In this document: positions 1-9,283 of the stretch, piece after piece
Layout of the letters: the number at the start of each line of letters is the position of its first letter
Numbering within the stretch: position 1 is the first letter of the stretch
DNA from: FEN-1297 sp963710735
GTDB lineage: Bacteria; Bacteroidota; Ignavibacteria; Ignavibacteriales; Ignavibacteriaceae
NCBI GenBank assembly: GCA_963710735.1
Contig: CAVQBN010000001.1
Span: 186,001 to 250,000 of the forward strand
Length of the DNA: 64,000 bases
Direction: 5' to 3'
Program-made: the position numbers and the translations under genes
Notes under the pieces: model-generated
The model's database searches: none
What the model was told of the DNA's origin: nothing
The model's input: the letters and a program-made list of their open reading frames with translations, nothing else

Positions 1-1
1 C

Positions 2-1810
2 TATTTGTTTCATATGGATGGCAGAAATACTTATTCTGCTCAGCAAGGGCAACTTGAGGAATCCGGTACTACGCAGCGTTTTTCCATGGCTCTGTTATTT
101 GGCATCAATAAAGACGATTTATTCAGAAGAAAGAATACTATTCAAGCAATTTATAATGCTTCATATAACTTTGCAAAACCACCAGAAAAACCGATTCTAA
201 CCGCTGTTCCCGGAAATCATAAGATAACTTTAATTTGGGATGATCGGTCCGAACATACATTTGATAAATTTTATCAGAGAATAAATTTTGAAGGTTATCG
301 CATTTACCGTTCTACTGAGCCGAACTTTATTGAAGACAAAATTATAACAGATGCTTACGGAAAAAGTACATTCAGAAGTCCTATCGCTCAGTTCGATCTT
401 AAAGATGGAGTTACAGGTTTATTTCCTATTTCAGTTAATGGAGCAATGTTTTATTTAGGCGATGATTCGGGACTTCAACATTCATTTGTTGATACTAATG
501 TTATTAACGGGCAAACTTACTATTATGCTATATCAGCTTATGATAAAGGATTTATAAATACAAATATTGTAGGGCAGGTTGAAGGAATACCACCATCCGA
601 AACAACTACAATTATTAAAGTTGATATAAATGGGAAAGTAAAAACCGATGTTAATACTGCGGCTGTAACACCAACAGCACCCAGCGCAGGCTATGTTCCG
701 CCACAGTTAAGTTCTTTTACAGCCAGCGGCCCGGGTTCCGGAAAAGCATTAATTACTATTTTGGATCCTGATTCGGTAAAAAACCTCAGTACTTATCGTA
801 TAGTATTTCAAGAGAATACTCCTTTTCATACGTCTACTAATCCTTTTTATTCTTTAATAAATTATTCTACTAATGATACTCTAATTAAAAATACTCAGTT
901 AAATGGCAATCATATTCAATCTCCGATTGTTGATGGTTTTAGTATAGGTTTGAGTAATGATACAGTTGTAACAATAGATACTGGTAATACGGGCTGGGAG
1001 AAAGGTAGCAGCAATTATAATGTTCAGATTGGTTTCGATCCAAAATATGCTGGTGCATATAATGTTCAACGAGTAAACTTCCCAGCAAATTTTGAAATCC
1101 AATTTACTCAACCTGGCCAGGGAGATACTTCCTATCCGACAAGTGTGTTTTCAAAACCAATACCGACTAATATAATTGTTAGAGACGTAACAGATAATAT
1201 TCAGCATATGCAATTCATGTTTTTCGATCCTAACGGGGATGGAAAATTTGACGCAGGTGATGCAATATTTATTATAGCAGGAGATTCACTAGGAGGCAAA
1301 GTAACAAGTACTGCTAATAGGCATGTAGGCTGGTCCATGTCGTTATCGCAGGATACGAATATTTCTGCAGCTAATCAAAAACCACCCCAGCCTGGAGATG
1401 TGTATAAAATAGCAACGATAAAACCATTTAGGAATGGTGAGTATTTTCAATTTACAACAAAGGCTGCATATTTTGATAAGTCAAAATTCCTTCAAGATAT
1501 TAATGATGTAGCAGTCGTTCCCAATCCATATGCCGGCGCAGCTTCGTGGGAACCGACATCCCAACAGGTAGGAAGAGGAACAAGAAGAGTGTATTTTATT
1601 CACCTTCCAGCAAAATGTACGATACGCATATATACAATAAGCGGAAATTTAGTTCAGACAATTGATCATAATAGTTCATTAGCCAATGGCCAGGAGCCGT
1701 GGAATCTTATCTCAAAAGATGGTATGGATATATCCTTTGGTGTCTATATCTTCGAAGTTGACGCGGGTTCGCTGGGAAAGAAAATTGGCAGATTCGCGAT
1801 TATTAAATAA
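2..1810 (+). CDS. C-terminal part of a large T9SS-type secreted protein (5' end outside window)
   Basis: The reading frame is open to the left edge, so the apparent TTG start at base 5 is not real. The full-length neighbour at 1931-5245 has the same YLFHM context inside its protein. About 602 residues are visible: a fibronectin-III-like stretch with a YRIYRSTEPNF motif, a central beta-rich region, and a C-terminal domain starting near VAVVPNPY and ending in KKIGRFAIIK, the style of T9SS sorting domains in this lineage. The last 1.05 kb is almost identical to the neighbour. The family would be exported and either surface-anchored or released. Its specific function is unknown. Confidence is high that it is a real gene and moderate for T9SS export. 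Confidence 0.85.
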   Translation, partial: YLFHMDGRNTYSAQQGQLEESGTTQRFSMALLFGINKDDLFRRKNTIQAIYNASYNFAKPPEKPILTAVPGNHKITLIWDDRSEHTFDKFYQRINFEGYRIYRSTEPNFIEDKIITDAYGKSTFRSPIAQFDLKDGVTGLFPISVNGAMFYLGDDSGLQHSFVDTNVINGQTYYYAISAYDKGFINTNIVGQVEGIPPSETTTIIKVDINGKVKTDVNTAAVTPTAPSAGYVPPQLSSFTASGPGSGKALITILDPDSVKNLSTYRIVFQENTPFHTSTNPFYSLINYSTNDTLIKNTQLNGNHIQSPIVDGFSIGLSNDTVVTIDTGNTGWEKGSSNYNVQIGFDPKYAGAYNVQRVNFPANFEIQFTQPGQGDTSYPTSVFSKPIPTNIIVRDVTDNIQHMQFMFFDPNGDGKFDAGDAIFIIAGDSLGGKVTSTANRHVGWSMSLSQDTNISAANQKPPQPGDVYKIATIKPFRNGEYFQFTTKAAYFDKSKFLQDINDVAVVPNPYAGAASWEPTSQQVGRGTRRVYFIHLPAKCTIRIYTISGNLVQTIDHNSSLANGQEPWNLISKDGMDISFGVYIFEVDAGSLGKKIGRFAIIK

Positions 1811-1848
1811 CGATTGCGAAGAAAAATCGGTAAAGAGGTAATTATGAA
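762..1848 (+). repeat. 1,087-bp direct repeat, copy 1
   Basis: By eye this block matches 4197-5283 at a constant offset of 3,435 bases, with one visible substitution (C at 1522, T at 4957, synonymous). It covers the 3' end of the cargo gene, the stop codon, the spacer with an AAAGAGG ribosome-binding site, and the first five bases of the next reading frame. Just upstream (about 660-761) the copies differ at several sites, and further upstream they diverge clearly. Confidence 0.95.
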
Positions 1849-1906
1849 AATGAGATTAATAAAACAAGTATTTTATAATAGTAATCCTGTTATCCTTGAT
1901 TTTTAA
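1844..1906 (+). CDS. 20-codon ORF, probable scar of a lost PorV-like gene start
   Basis: The ATG at 1844 sits behind exactly the same spacer and ribosome-binding site as the PorV-like gene at 5279. The sequences match through the start codon and next two bases and then diverge into a 20-residue frame (MKMRLIKQVF...) ended by TAA. The simplest reading is a leftover from the tandem duplication that swapped in the 3' block, not a functional peptide. It would be translatable. Confidence 0.3.
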   Translation: MKMRLIKQVFYNSNPVILDF

Positions 1907-1930
1907 AAGAAACTTTAAAGGTAATTTATC

Positions 1931-4900
1931 GTGAAAAATAATTGGGTATTAAAATCTTTATACATTATTCCATTATTATTGGGGTTAATTACTACTAATA
2001 TTTTAGCCCAGCAACTGGTAGATAAAAATAAAGGCAACTATCAGTATACTAAAATGGGAATGATGGATGGAAACTTGGTACAAACAGTTTTTTATAATTT
2101 CGGTGAAATAGCTGATTGGCAAAACCAACCTACATTAAGCGGGGTCTGGCCGAAAGGAACAAATCATACTTATGTTGATGGTGTTGCAATTATTGTTCAG
2201 GCGGAAGTAAAAAAAGACAATAATGTGTTCCATCCGCTGGAAACTAATTATTATGAATATACAAGATATAATCCTGCTACCGGAATAACATACGGGTGGT
2301 GGCCGCTGCCTGGTTACGCTAATCCAAATCAATCCAGTGTTGCAAGAAGTGATGACCCTTCCACCTGGCCGACTACATGGCCGGACAGGCCAAGTGATTG
2401 GAACGGACAGTGGGATGGATTTTTCGGCAAAGGTGTTCTTAATGCCGACCTAGAAACTTATTTTGTGTTTGATGACAACATGGATCGTGATTATATCAAT
2501 AGGTATGGTTTCTATCCGGATGCACAAGACACTACAAGAGGCGGTTTAGGAATGCAGGTTCATGGAAGAGGATTTCAATGGTCTCAAGTACTTGCTGAAG
2601 ATGTAATCTTCTGGTATTATGAAATAACCGATATGGGTACTACAGATTATCCAAAGACATTATTCGCCCAATATGTAGATTGGGGAATAGGCGGTCATGA
2701 TAATTCTTCAAATAATGCAGGTGACTACAACCAGCTATTAAACATTTCTTATGCATGGTCAACTGTTGGATACGGGAGTCCCGGACATTGGAGTCCTGTA
2801 GGATATGCCGGTTACGCATTTCTCGAAAGTCCGGGAATAGATTATGACGGTATAGATAATGACCACGATGGAATGATTGATGAAAGCAGAGATGATGCAG
2901 CAGAAACCTGGCCAAAATATCCTCAGTATCGCGGGCCGATTTATGAAGCGAGCTCGCCATATGCCGCACAGATGGAGAAACTTTATGGTGTACAACCTGT
3001 TCCCGCAGGCGGAGTAAAAGACGCATTTATTGCTACGCATGATACTGCTGCATTCCTAAGTTTTTTTAATTACAAAACGCTAGATGATGTACCGGCGATT
3101 AAAAATAAGCTATGGTGGCCCGGAGATGAAAACGGGAATTGGGACCCTCAATTTGATGATGTTGGCAGTGATGGGCTTGGACCAACAAGTGCAAATTATC
3201 CAGGCCCCGATGCAAATGGAACAGAAGGAAACCTAAGACCTGACCAGGGAGAACCAGATTTTGGAATATTAGACAAAGATGAATCAGATCAACTTGGACT
3301 AACAGGATTTGCTATCTTTGCGGTTCATACTTATGACTTAAATAATGATGAAAGAAATTGGACTGCACTTTCAGCTTTACCCGCGCCTCATGCACAATCA
3401 CTAGTAGGAGTAAATCTTGCTAATTTTTTCTCAAGCTATTTATTTCATATGGAAGGCAGAAATACTTTTTCTGCTCAACAAGGCCAGCCAGAAGAAACCG
3501 GATCTACACAGAGGTACTCAATGGCATTGTTATTTGGCCTTAATGCAAATGATTTATTCAGCAAGAAAATTACGATACAGGCAATTTATAATGCTTCATA
3601 TAACTTTGCAAAACCTCCTAATAAGCCTGTTATAAAAGCTATAGCGGGAGATCATAAAGTTACCTTGTATTGGGATAACGGTGCAGAACATACCTACAGC
3701 CAATTCTATCAAAGAATAAACTTTGAAGGCTATCGAATTTATCGTTCCACCGAACCTAACTTTATTGAAGATAAAATAATCACGGATGCATACGGGATAC
3801 CAACTTTTAGGCAACCAATAGCGCAATTTGATTTAAAAGATGGAATTACCGGATTGTTTCCAATCGCTGTAAATGGTGCTATGTTTTATTTAGGTGATGA
3901 TTCGGGAATACAACATTCGTATGTAGATACTACAGTTGTTAATGGACAAACCTATTATTATGCTGTGGATGCGTACGATCCAGGATTTATGACTACGAAT
4001 ATTGTAGGGAAGCAGCAAGGAATTCCGCCTTCTGAGACAACTAATATTATTAAAGTTGATGTAAATGGAAAAGTTACAACCGATGTTAATACGGCAGTAG
4101 TAACACCAACAGCACCCAGCGCGGGCTATGTTCCGCCACAATTAAGTTCTTTTACAGCCAGCGGCCCGGGTTCCGGAAAAGCATCAATTAATATTCTGGA
4201 TCCTGATTCGGTAAAAAACCTCAGTACTTATCGTATAGTATTTCAAGAGAATACTCCTTTTCATACGTCTACTAATCCTTTTTATTCTTTAATAAATTAT
4301 TCTACTAATGATACTCTAATTAAAAATACTCAGTTAAATGGCAATCATATTCAATCTCCGATTGTTGATGGTTTTAGTATAGGTTTGAGTAATGATACAG
4401 TTGTAACAATAGATACTGGTAATACGGGCTGGGAGAAAGGTAGCAGCAATTATAATGTTCAGATTGGTTTCGATCCAAAATATGCTGGTGCATATAATGT
4501 TCAACGAGTAAACTTCCCAGCAAATTTTGAAATCCAATTTACTCAACCTGGCCAGGGAGATACTTCCTATCCGACAAGTGTGTTTTCAAAACCAATACCG
4601 ACTAATATAATTGTTAGAGACGTAACAGATAATATTCAGCATATGCAATTCATGTTTTTCGATCCTAACGGGGATGGAAAATTTGACGCAGGTGATGCAA
4701 TATTTATTATAGCAGGAGATTCACTAGGAGGCAAAGTAACAAGTACTGCTAATAGGCATGTAGGCTGGTCCATGTCGTTATCGCAGGATACGAATATTTC
4801 TGCAGCTAATCAAAAACCACCCCAGCCTGGAGATGTGTATAAAATAGCAACGATAAAACCATTTAGGAATGGTGAGTATTTTCAATTTACAACAAAGGCT

Positions 4901-5245
4901 GCATATTTTGATAAGTCAAAATTCCTTCAAGATATTAATGATGTAGCAGTCGTTCCTAATCCATATGCCGGCGCAGCTTCGTGGGAACCGACATCCCAAC
5001 AGGTAGGAAGAGGAACAAGAAGAGTGTATTTTATTCACCTTCCAGCAAAATGTACGATACGCATATATACAATAAGCGGAAATTTAGTTCAGACAATTGA
5101 TCATAATAGTTCATTAGCCAATGGCCAGGAGCCGTGGAATCTTATCTCAAAAGATGGTATGGATATATCCTTTGGTGTCTATATCTTCGAAGTTGACGCG
5201 GGTTCGCTGGGAAAGAAAATTGGCAGATTCGCGATTATTAAATAA
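1931..5245 (+). CDS. Large T9SS-type secreted protein (1104 aa)
   Basis: The start is GTG at 1931, with AAAGG upstream. A signal peptide covers about residues 1-26, with likely cleavage after NILA. The protein is rich in Trp, Asp and Gly, and contains calcium-loop-like stretches such as DNDHDGMIDES. A fibronectin-like segment carries YRIYRSTEPNF, and the C-terminal domain starts near VAVVPNPYAG and ends in GRFAIIK, like T9SS sorting domains. It is the full-length paralogue of the gene at the window start and is followed 33 bases later by a PorV-like gene, which suggests the two work together at the outer membrane. No catalytic motif was recognised. The role is unknown, possibly surface adhesion or structure. 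Confidence 0.85.
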   Translation: MKNNWVLKSLYIIPLLLGLITTNILAQQLVDKNKGNYQYTKMGMMDGNLVQTVFYNFGEIADWQNQPTLSGVWPKGTNHTYVDGVAIIVQAEVKKDNNVFHPLETNYYEYTRYNPATGITYGWWPLPGYANPNQSSVARSDDPSTWPTTWPDRPSDWNGQWDGFFGKGVLNADLETYFVFDDNMDRDYINRYGFYPDAQDTTRGGLGMQVHGRGFQWSQVLAEDVIFWYYEITDMGTTDYPKTLFAQYVDWGIGGHDNSSNNAGDYNQLLNISYAWSTVGYGSPGHWSPVGYAGYAFLESPGIDYDGIDNDHDGMIDESRDDAAETWPKYPQYRGPIYEASSPYAAQMEKLYGVQPVPAGGVKDAFIATHDTAAFLSFFNYKTLDDVPAIKNKLWWPGDENGNWDPQFDDVGSDGLGPTSANYPGPDANGTEGNLRPDQGEPDFGILDKDESDQLGLTGFAIFAVHTYDLNNDERNWTALSALPAPHAQSLVGVNLANFFSSYLFHMEGRNTFSAQQGQPEETGSTQRYSMALLFGLNANDLFSKKITIQAIYNASYNFAKPPNKPVIKAIAGDHKVTLYWDNGAEHTYSQFYQRINFEGYRIYRSTEPNFIEDKIITDAYGIPTFRQPIAQFDLKDGITGLFPIAVNGAMFYLGDDSGIQHSYVDTTVVNGQTYYYAVDAYDPGFMTTNIVGKQQGIPPSETTNIIKVDVNGKVTTDVNTAVVTPTAPSAGYVPPQLSSFTASGPGSGKASINILDPDSVKNLSTYRIVFQENTPFHTSTNPFYSLINYSTNDTLIKNTQLNGNHIQSPIVDGFSIGLSNDTVVTIDTGNTGWEKGSSNYNVQIGFDPKYAGAYNVQRVNFPANFEIQFTQPGQGDTSYPTSVFSKPIPTNIIVRDVTDNIQHMQFMFFDPNGDGKFDAGDAIFIIAGDSLGGKVTSTANRHVGWSMSLSQDTNISAANQKPPQPGDVYKIATIKPFRNGEYFQFTTKAAYFDKSKFLQDINDVAVVPNPYAGAASWEPTSQQVGRGTRRVYFIHLPAKCTIRIYTISGNLVQTIDHNSSLANGQEPWNLISKDGMDISFGVYIFEVDAGSLGKKIGRFAIIK

Positions 5246-5283
5246 CGATTGCGAAGAAAAATCGGTAAAGAGGTAATTATGAA
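4197..5283 (+). repeat. 1,087-bp direct repeat, copy 2
   Basis: This is the partner of 762-1848, with one mismatch at 4957. It ends two bases after the start codon of the PorV-like gene, so the repeat includes a translation start region. Such identity next to diverged flanks points to recent gene conversion or unequal recombination. Confidence 0.95.
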
Positions 5284-6319
5284 GAAAAGAATTTTACTTA
5301 ATTTATTTTTTACAGGTATACTTTCATTCACAACTGTTCTAGCGCAAAACTCGGGAATAAATGTTTCAAAGGTAGGTACAACAGCCGGAACATTTCTTGA
5401 GATAAGCCAGGGTGCATCAGCTACAGGTATGGGTGGTGCTTCTGTCAGCAGAGCAAATGATGCCACGGTTGTATACTGGAACCCGGCTGGTATAGCCGGA
5501 TTAGACCAATATGAGGTAGATGTTTCACATACTGAATGGCTGGCTCAGACAAATTTAGACTTTGCAGCACTTGTTTTGCCTTTAGGTGAATTCGGAACCC
5601 TGGGTTTTAGTTATACATCACTCTCAATGCCTGATATGAAAGTACGAACAGTTGATCAGCCTGAAGGTACTGGAGAATACTTCAGTGCAGGTGACCTAGC
5701 ATTCGGAGTATCTTATGCAAGAAATCTAAGTGAACGTTTCGCGGTTGGTTTTACGGCAAAATATATTCAAGAGACAATATGGCATATGTCCAGCAGTGCT
5801 TTTGCTGTAGATGTGGGTACAATATTTAGAACTGATTTGTTTGGCGGAATGGTTATTGGAGCATCAATTTCTAATTTTGGAAGTTCGATGAAATTACAGG
5901 GAATTGATACAAGGACTTTTAGCAGTGTAGATCCTTCCCAGCTAGGAACTAACAATCAAATACCGTATAGTATTGACCTTGATTCATGGAATTTGCCTTT
6001 GCTGTTTAGGATAGGTGTTTCCACAAATGCTATTAAGACGGAAGATTATCGCTGGACAGTTGCAGTTGATGCATTACATCCAAACGACAATTATGAGAGT
6101 CTTAATGTAGGAACGGAATTTTCTTATAAAGAATCAATATTCTTAAGGGTAGGTTATCAATCTCTATTCTTAACCGATCACGAAGGCGGGTTATCATTCG
6201 GAGTTGGATTAAATTCTAAAATGCTGTTTAGTACAGATGTTGTTAAGTTTGATTATGCATATCGTGATTTTGGAAGACTTAACGGTGTAAACGTTTTTTC
6301 AGTTGGAGTTAATTTCTAA
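5279..6319 (+). CDS. PorV/PorQ family outer-membrane protein
   Basis: The ATG at 5279 is preferred over an upstream in-frame TTG because AAAGAGG lies just before it and a signal peptide begins there (MKKRILLNLF..., cleavage near LAQ). The 346-residue product has the family signature GASATGMGGASVSRANDATV followed by YWNPAG, and alternating beta-strand patterns ending in a Phe (GVNF), typical of a beta-barrel of the PorV/UPF0164 type. PorV proteins act in T9SS as shuttles or barrels for cargo. The gene directly follows a cargo-type gene. A homologue with the same order lies at 62601-63626. Confidence 0.85.
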   Translation: MKKRILLNLFFTGILSFTTVLAQNSGINVSKVGTTAGTFLEISQGASATGMGGASVSRANDATVVYWNPAGIAGLDQYEVDVSHTEWLAQTNLDFAALVLPLGEFGTLGFSYTSLSMPDMKVRTVDQPEGTGEYFSAGDLAFGVSYARNLSERFAVGFTAKYIQETIWHMSSSAFAVDVGTIFRTDLFGGMVIGASISNFGSSMKLQGIDTRTFSSVDPSQLGTNNQIPYSIDLDSWNLPLLFRIGVSTNAIKTEDYRWTVAVDALHPNDNYESLNVGTEFSYKESIFLRVGYQSLFLTDHEGGLSFGVGLNSKMLFSTDVVKFDYAYRDFGRLNGVNVFSVGVNF

Positions 6320-6327
6320 AAATATAA

Positions 6328-7881
6328 ATGATAATTGATTTATTAAAAATTAAAAAAATAGTTTCGACTTCCGTTTTCATTAGTATGGTTGTTTGCATAT
6401 CTGTGTTTGCATCATCAAAAAAAGATACAGCTTCAGCCATTGATTTTGAGAAAGCTTTTAAATCTGAAATCGGAAATACTGTTTTAGCCCAGGTTGGAGA
6501 TAAGAAAATAACCGTTAGAGAATTTTTAGCAAGTTATGAATTTGGCCCCGCTTTTACTAAAAGGGAAAAGGACTCCAAGAAGCGGTACCTTAAATATATG
6601 ATAGATGAAAAGCTTCTCGCTTTGGATGGATACAAAAAAGGTTTTGCAGATTCCGCCAGAGTTAAAAACTTATTGTCCGCAATAAAAGGTGACCTAGCCA
6701 CTGATGAATTATTTAATGCAGATATATTTGACAAAATTAAAATATCTAAGCCGGAATTAGACACAGCGCTAGAAGAAAAGCAATATACCTATCAAGTAAA
6801 ATGGTTATATGCTCCTCAAAAAGACAGTCTTGAATTTTATTTATCAGGATTAAGACATGGCGTTTCATTCGATTCATTATTTAACATGCAGCTGAAAGAT
6901 TCTGTTTATGCTGATCAAAGATCTATGAAGATAAATAAATTTAAATTACGAATGCAGAATTTAGAAATGTTCAATACAGTTGATACATTGAAAGCGAACC
7001 AAATTTCTAATCCGATCCATGGATCAGACGGCTGGTATATAGTGAAATTAATTGATATATGGAAGAATGTCATCGTAAATCAGACGGAATTAAGTAAGGA
7101 AGATTATGATGCTACTAATGCACTGAAATTAAATAAGTCAGATCATCTTTCGGATCTTTACGTTAAAAATATCATGCTTGAACATAATCCAGTAATCCAG
7201 GCAAGAACATTTGATATTCTCAGATCATATATGGGAAATTCCGTTCTTCCTAAGAAAAAATTTACATCTTGGAAACTTGATGAGCGGATGCAGAATGAGC
7301 TGAAATATTATGATACTTTAACCACAAAGCAATTCGGCAGGCTAAAACTTGTAGCACTTTCTGCAGGAAGTCTTTCATTAGATGACTTTTTAAATTGGTA
7401 TAGAATGCGGGAACAATACCTGAAGTTTAATGAGGCGGATTTTAATTCTTTCTCGGCTTCACTTGAACAATTAGTATGGCAAATGGTTAGAGATCATTTG
7501 TTAATTCAGCGGGCCTATGCTCAAGGTTTTCAGAATAAAGAAACAGTTAAGCAACAGCTTAATTGGTGGCAGGATAAAATTGTTTATGCAGTTGTCAGAG
7601 ATAAAATGGCTAATACAATCGGTTTGAATATAGAAATTCCGTCTTCGTTAGATAGTAAATATGATAATAAGAAACAAAGTCTGATTGAAAAAACTTTCCG
7701 GAAGCTTCAGCAGCTGCGCAAAGAATATAAGGTAAAAATAAATGAGAACGTTCTCAAAGAAATTTCGGTTCACGATTATGATAACCCGAGAACGATTGAT
7801 ACCTATATTGTAAAGAAGGGTGGGACATTTCCACATCCTGCTTTCCCTTCGATTGACTTTGCATGGCAAACGTGGGAATAA
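6328..7881 (+). CDS. Periplasmic SurA/parvulin-like peptidyl-prolyl isomerase
   Basis: The ATG at 6328 follows the PorV-like gene by 8 bases, so the two are probably co-transcribed. An N-terminal hydrophobic segment (about residues 10-29) fits export. Residues about 55-140 look like the SurA N-terminal chaperone region (VGDKKITVREFLASYEF, YLKYMIDEKLLALDGYKKG). Residues about 145-255 resemble a parvulin domain, including GVSFDSL and SNPIHGSDGWYIVKLID. The rest is helical. This family folds or escorts outer-membrane and exported proteins, which fits its neighbours. Catalytic residues were not checked, so it may be a chaperone only. Confidence 0.7.
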   Translation: MIIDLLKIKKIVSTSVFISMVVCISVFASSKKDTASAIDFEKAFKSEIGNTVLAQVGDKKITVREFLASYEFGPAFTKREKDSKKRYLKYMIDEKLLALDGYKKGFADSARVKNLLSAIKGDLATDELFNADIFDKIKISKPELDTALEEKQYTYQVKWLYAPQKDSLEFYLSGLRHGVSFDSLFNMQLKDSVYADQRSMKINKFKLRMQNLEMFNTVDTLKANQISNPIHGSDGWYIVKLIDIWKNVIVNQTELSKEDYDATNALKLNKSDHLSDLYVKNIMLEHNPVIQARTFDILRSYMGNSVLPKKKFTSWKLDERMQNELKYYDTLTTKQFGRLKLVALSAGSLSLDDFLNWYRMREQYLKFNEADFNSFSASLEQLVWQMVRDHLLIQRAYAQGFQNKETVKQQLNWWQDKIVYAVVRDKMANTIGLNIEIPSSLDSKYDNKKQSLIEKTFRKLQQLRKEYKVKINENVLKEISVHDYDNPRTIDTYIVKKGGTFPHPAFPSIDFAWQTWE

Positions 7882-7966
7882 GTGGAGTTAAAAAGTTTTT
7901 GGATAGTAAAAAAAATTCTGAATATTTTAAAATTATTAAGTAGCGTATTGGGAGAAATGGTTTTTA

Positions 7967-9265
7967 ATGATCAAATGGCGGGTAAATATTGTTATAGTAA
8001 TTCTTTTCGCTTTATCTCAAATAACCTGCAGTTCAAGAAATGATCGAAACCCTAATCATTTAATTTATTGGTCAAGTAACAATACGCAAGAAATTGCATT
8101 TGCAAGGTATATTGTAAATGAATGGAATAAAAATAATCCCACAAAACAAATTTCATTTCAGCCTGTGCCGGAAGGGCAATCAAGCGAAGAAATAATTTTA
8201 GCGGCAGTTGTCGGAAAAACAACACCTGATATTTATTCGAACATGTGGCAGGGGGATGTTGAAGATTATGCACGTGCAGGTGTACTGGTTGCACTTGACA
8301 CATTAAAAGGTTTTAAAGATTTTATATACTCTAGGTGTGATAGTAATGTTGTAAAAGAAGTAACCAGCCCGGACGGACATATTTACCAGATCCCCTGGAA
8401 GATAAATCCGATAATGTTAATGTATAACCAAAATATCATTAAGCATTTAGGGTTAAAAAATCCGCCTGAAACTTACAGCCAATTTGATTCTGCTTCGGAG
8501 AAATTTAAGGATGAAAATATAGATAAGGACGGTTATGTAGATAAATGGTTTGGTTATTCCGAAGTATTGGTAACCTGGTGGCAGCGGTTTTTTGATTTTT
8601 ATCCTTTATACCTGGCTGCATCTGGAGGTGCACCGTTGATAAAAGATTATAAGGCGGCTTTTGATAATAAGTATGCAGTTGAAGTATTTTCGTTTTTAAG
8701 GAATCTATATGCCCATAACTATTTTGCAAAAGAAAGACTCTCTGTTAGACAGGATATTTTTCTCGCGGGAGTAATTGCCACAAGGTTTACAGGTCCGTGG
8801 GAAATATCGCATGCAGATAAATTTAAACCGAAAGGTTTCAAATTCAACTTCACACATATGCCGGTGCCTGATAATCATAAAGGGCCTATTTATACTTATT
8901 GCGATCCTAAAAATATAGTGATATTTAAAACATGCCCTAATGCTCAGTTTGCTTGGGATTTTATCAAATTTATGATTAATGAAAAGAATGATTTAAAGTT
9001 ATTGGACATGACTAACCAAATTCCGAGAAGAAAAAATTTGGAATCAGATACTCTTTTTACAGATTATTTTAAGCATAATCCAAAGATGATTGAATTTGCT
9101 AAACAGGCAAGGTACGTAAAAGGAACCGACCCTTATCCGAATTTAACTGAAGTGTTTGACATAATTTCGCAGGAATATGAAGCCTGTGTAATATATGGAA
9201 AGAAATCACCTCAAGAAGCTATTGATGATGCCGCCAAGCAAGTTAATTTGCTTTACATGAAATAG
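7967..9265 (+). CDS. ABC transporter sugar-binding lipoprotein (family 1)
   Basis: The ATG at 7967 is preceded by GGGAGAA. The signal peptide ends in a lipobox-like LSQITC, so the mature protein would be a lipoprotein. The 432-residue body has family-1 solute-binding features: ATPDIYSN-type segments (KTTPDIYSNMW), YQIPWKINPIMLMYN, and FTGPWEI. Two MalF/MalG-like permeases follow, and glycoside hydrolases for manno-oligosaccharides come after them, so the likely ligand is a beta-mannan-derived oligosaccharide. The ligand is inferred from context only. Confidence 0.88.
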   Translation: MIKWRVNIVIVILFALSQITCSSRNDRNPNHLIYWSSNNTQEIAFARYIVNEWNKNNPTKQISFQPVPEGQSSEEIILAAVVGKTTPDIYSNMWQGDVEDYARAGVLVALDTLKGFKDFIYSRCDSNVVKEVTSPDGHIYQIPWKINPIMLMYNQNIIKHLGLKNPPETYSQFDSASEKFKDENIDKDGYVDKWFGYSEVLVTWWQRFFDFYPLYLAASGGAPLIKDYKAAFDNKYAVEVFSFLRNLYAHNYFAKERLSVRQDIFLAGVIATRFTGPWEISHADKFKPKGFKFNFTHMPVPDNHKGPIYTYCDPKNIVIFKTCPNAQFAWDFIKFMINEKNDLKLLDMTNQIPRRKNLESDTLFTDYFKHNPKMIEFAKQARYVKGTDPYPNLTEVFDIISQEYEACVIYGKKSPQEAIDDAAKQVNLLYMK

Positions 9266-9283
9266 AAATAATTAACTTTTATT

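Noticed and set aside
2640..3040. Overlapping minus-strand ORFs inside the 1104-residue cargo gene
   Set aside because: His/Arg/Cys-rich composition typical of antisense frames; the plus-strand gene is complete.
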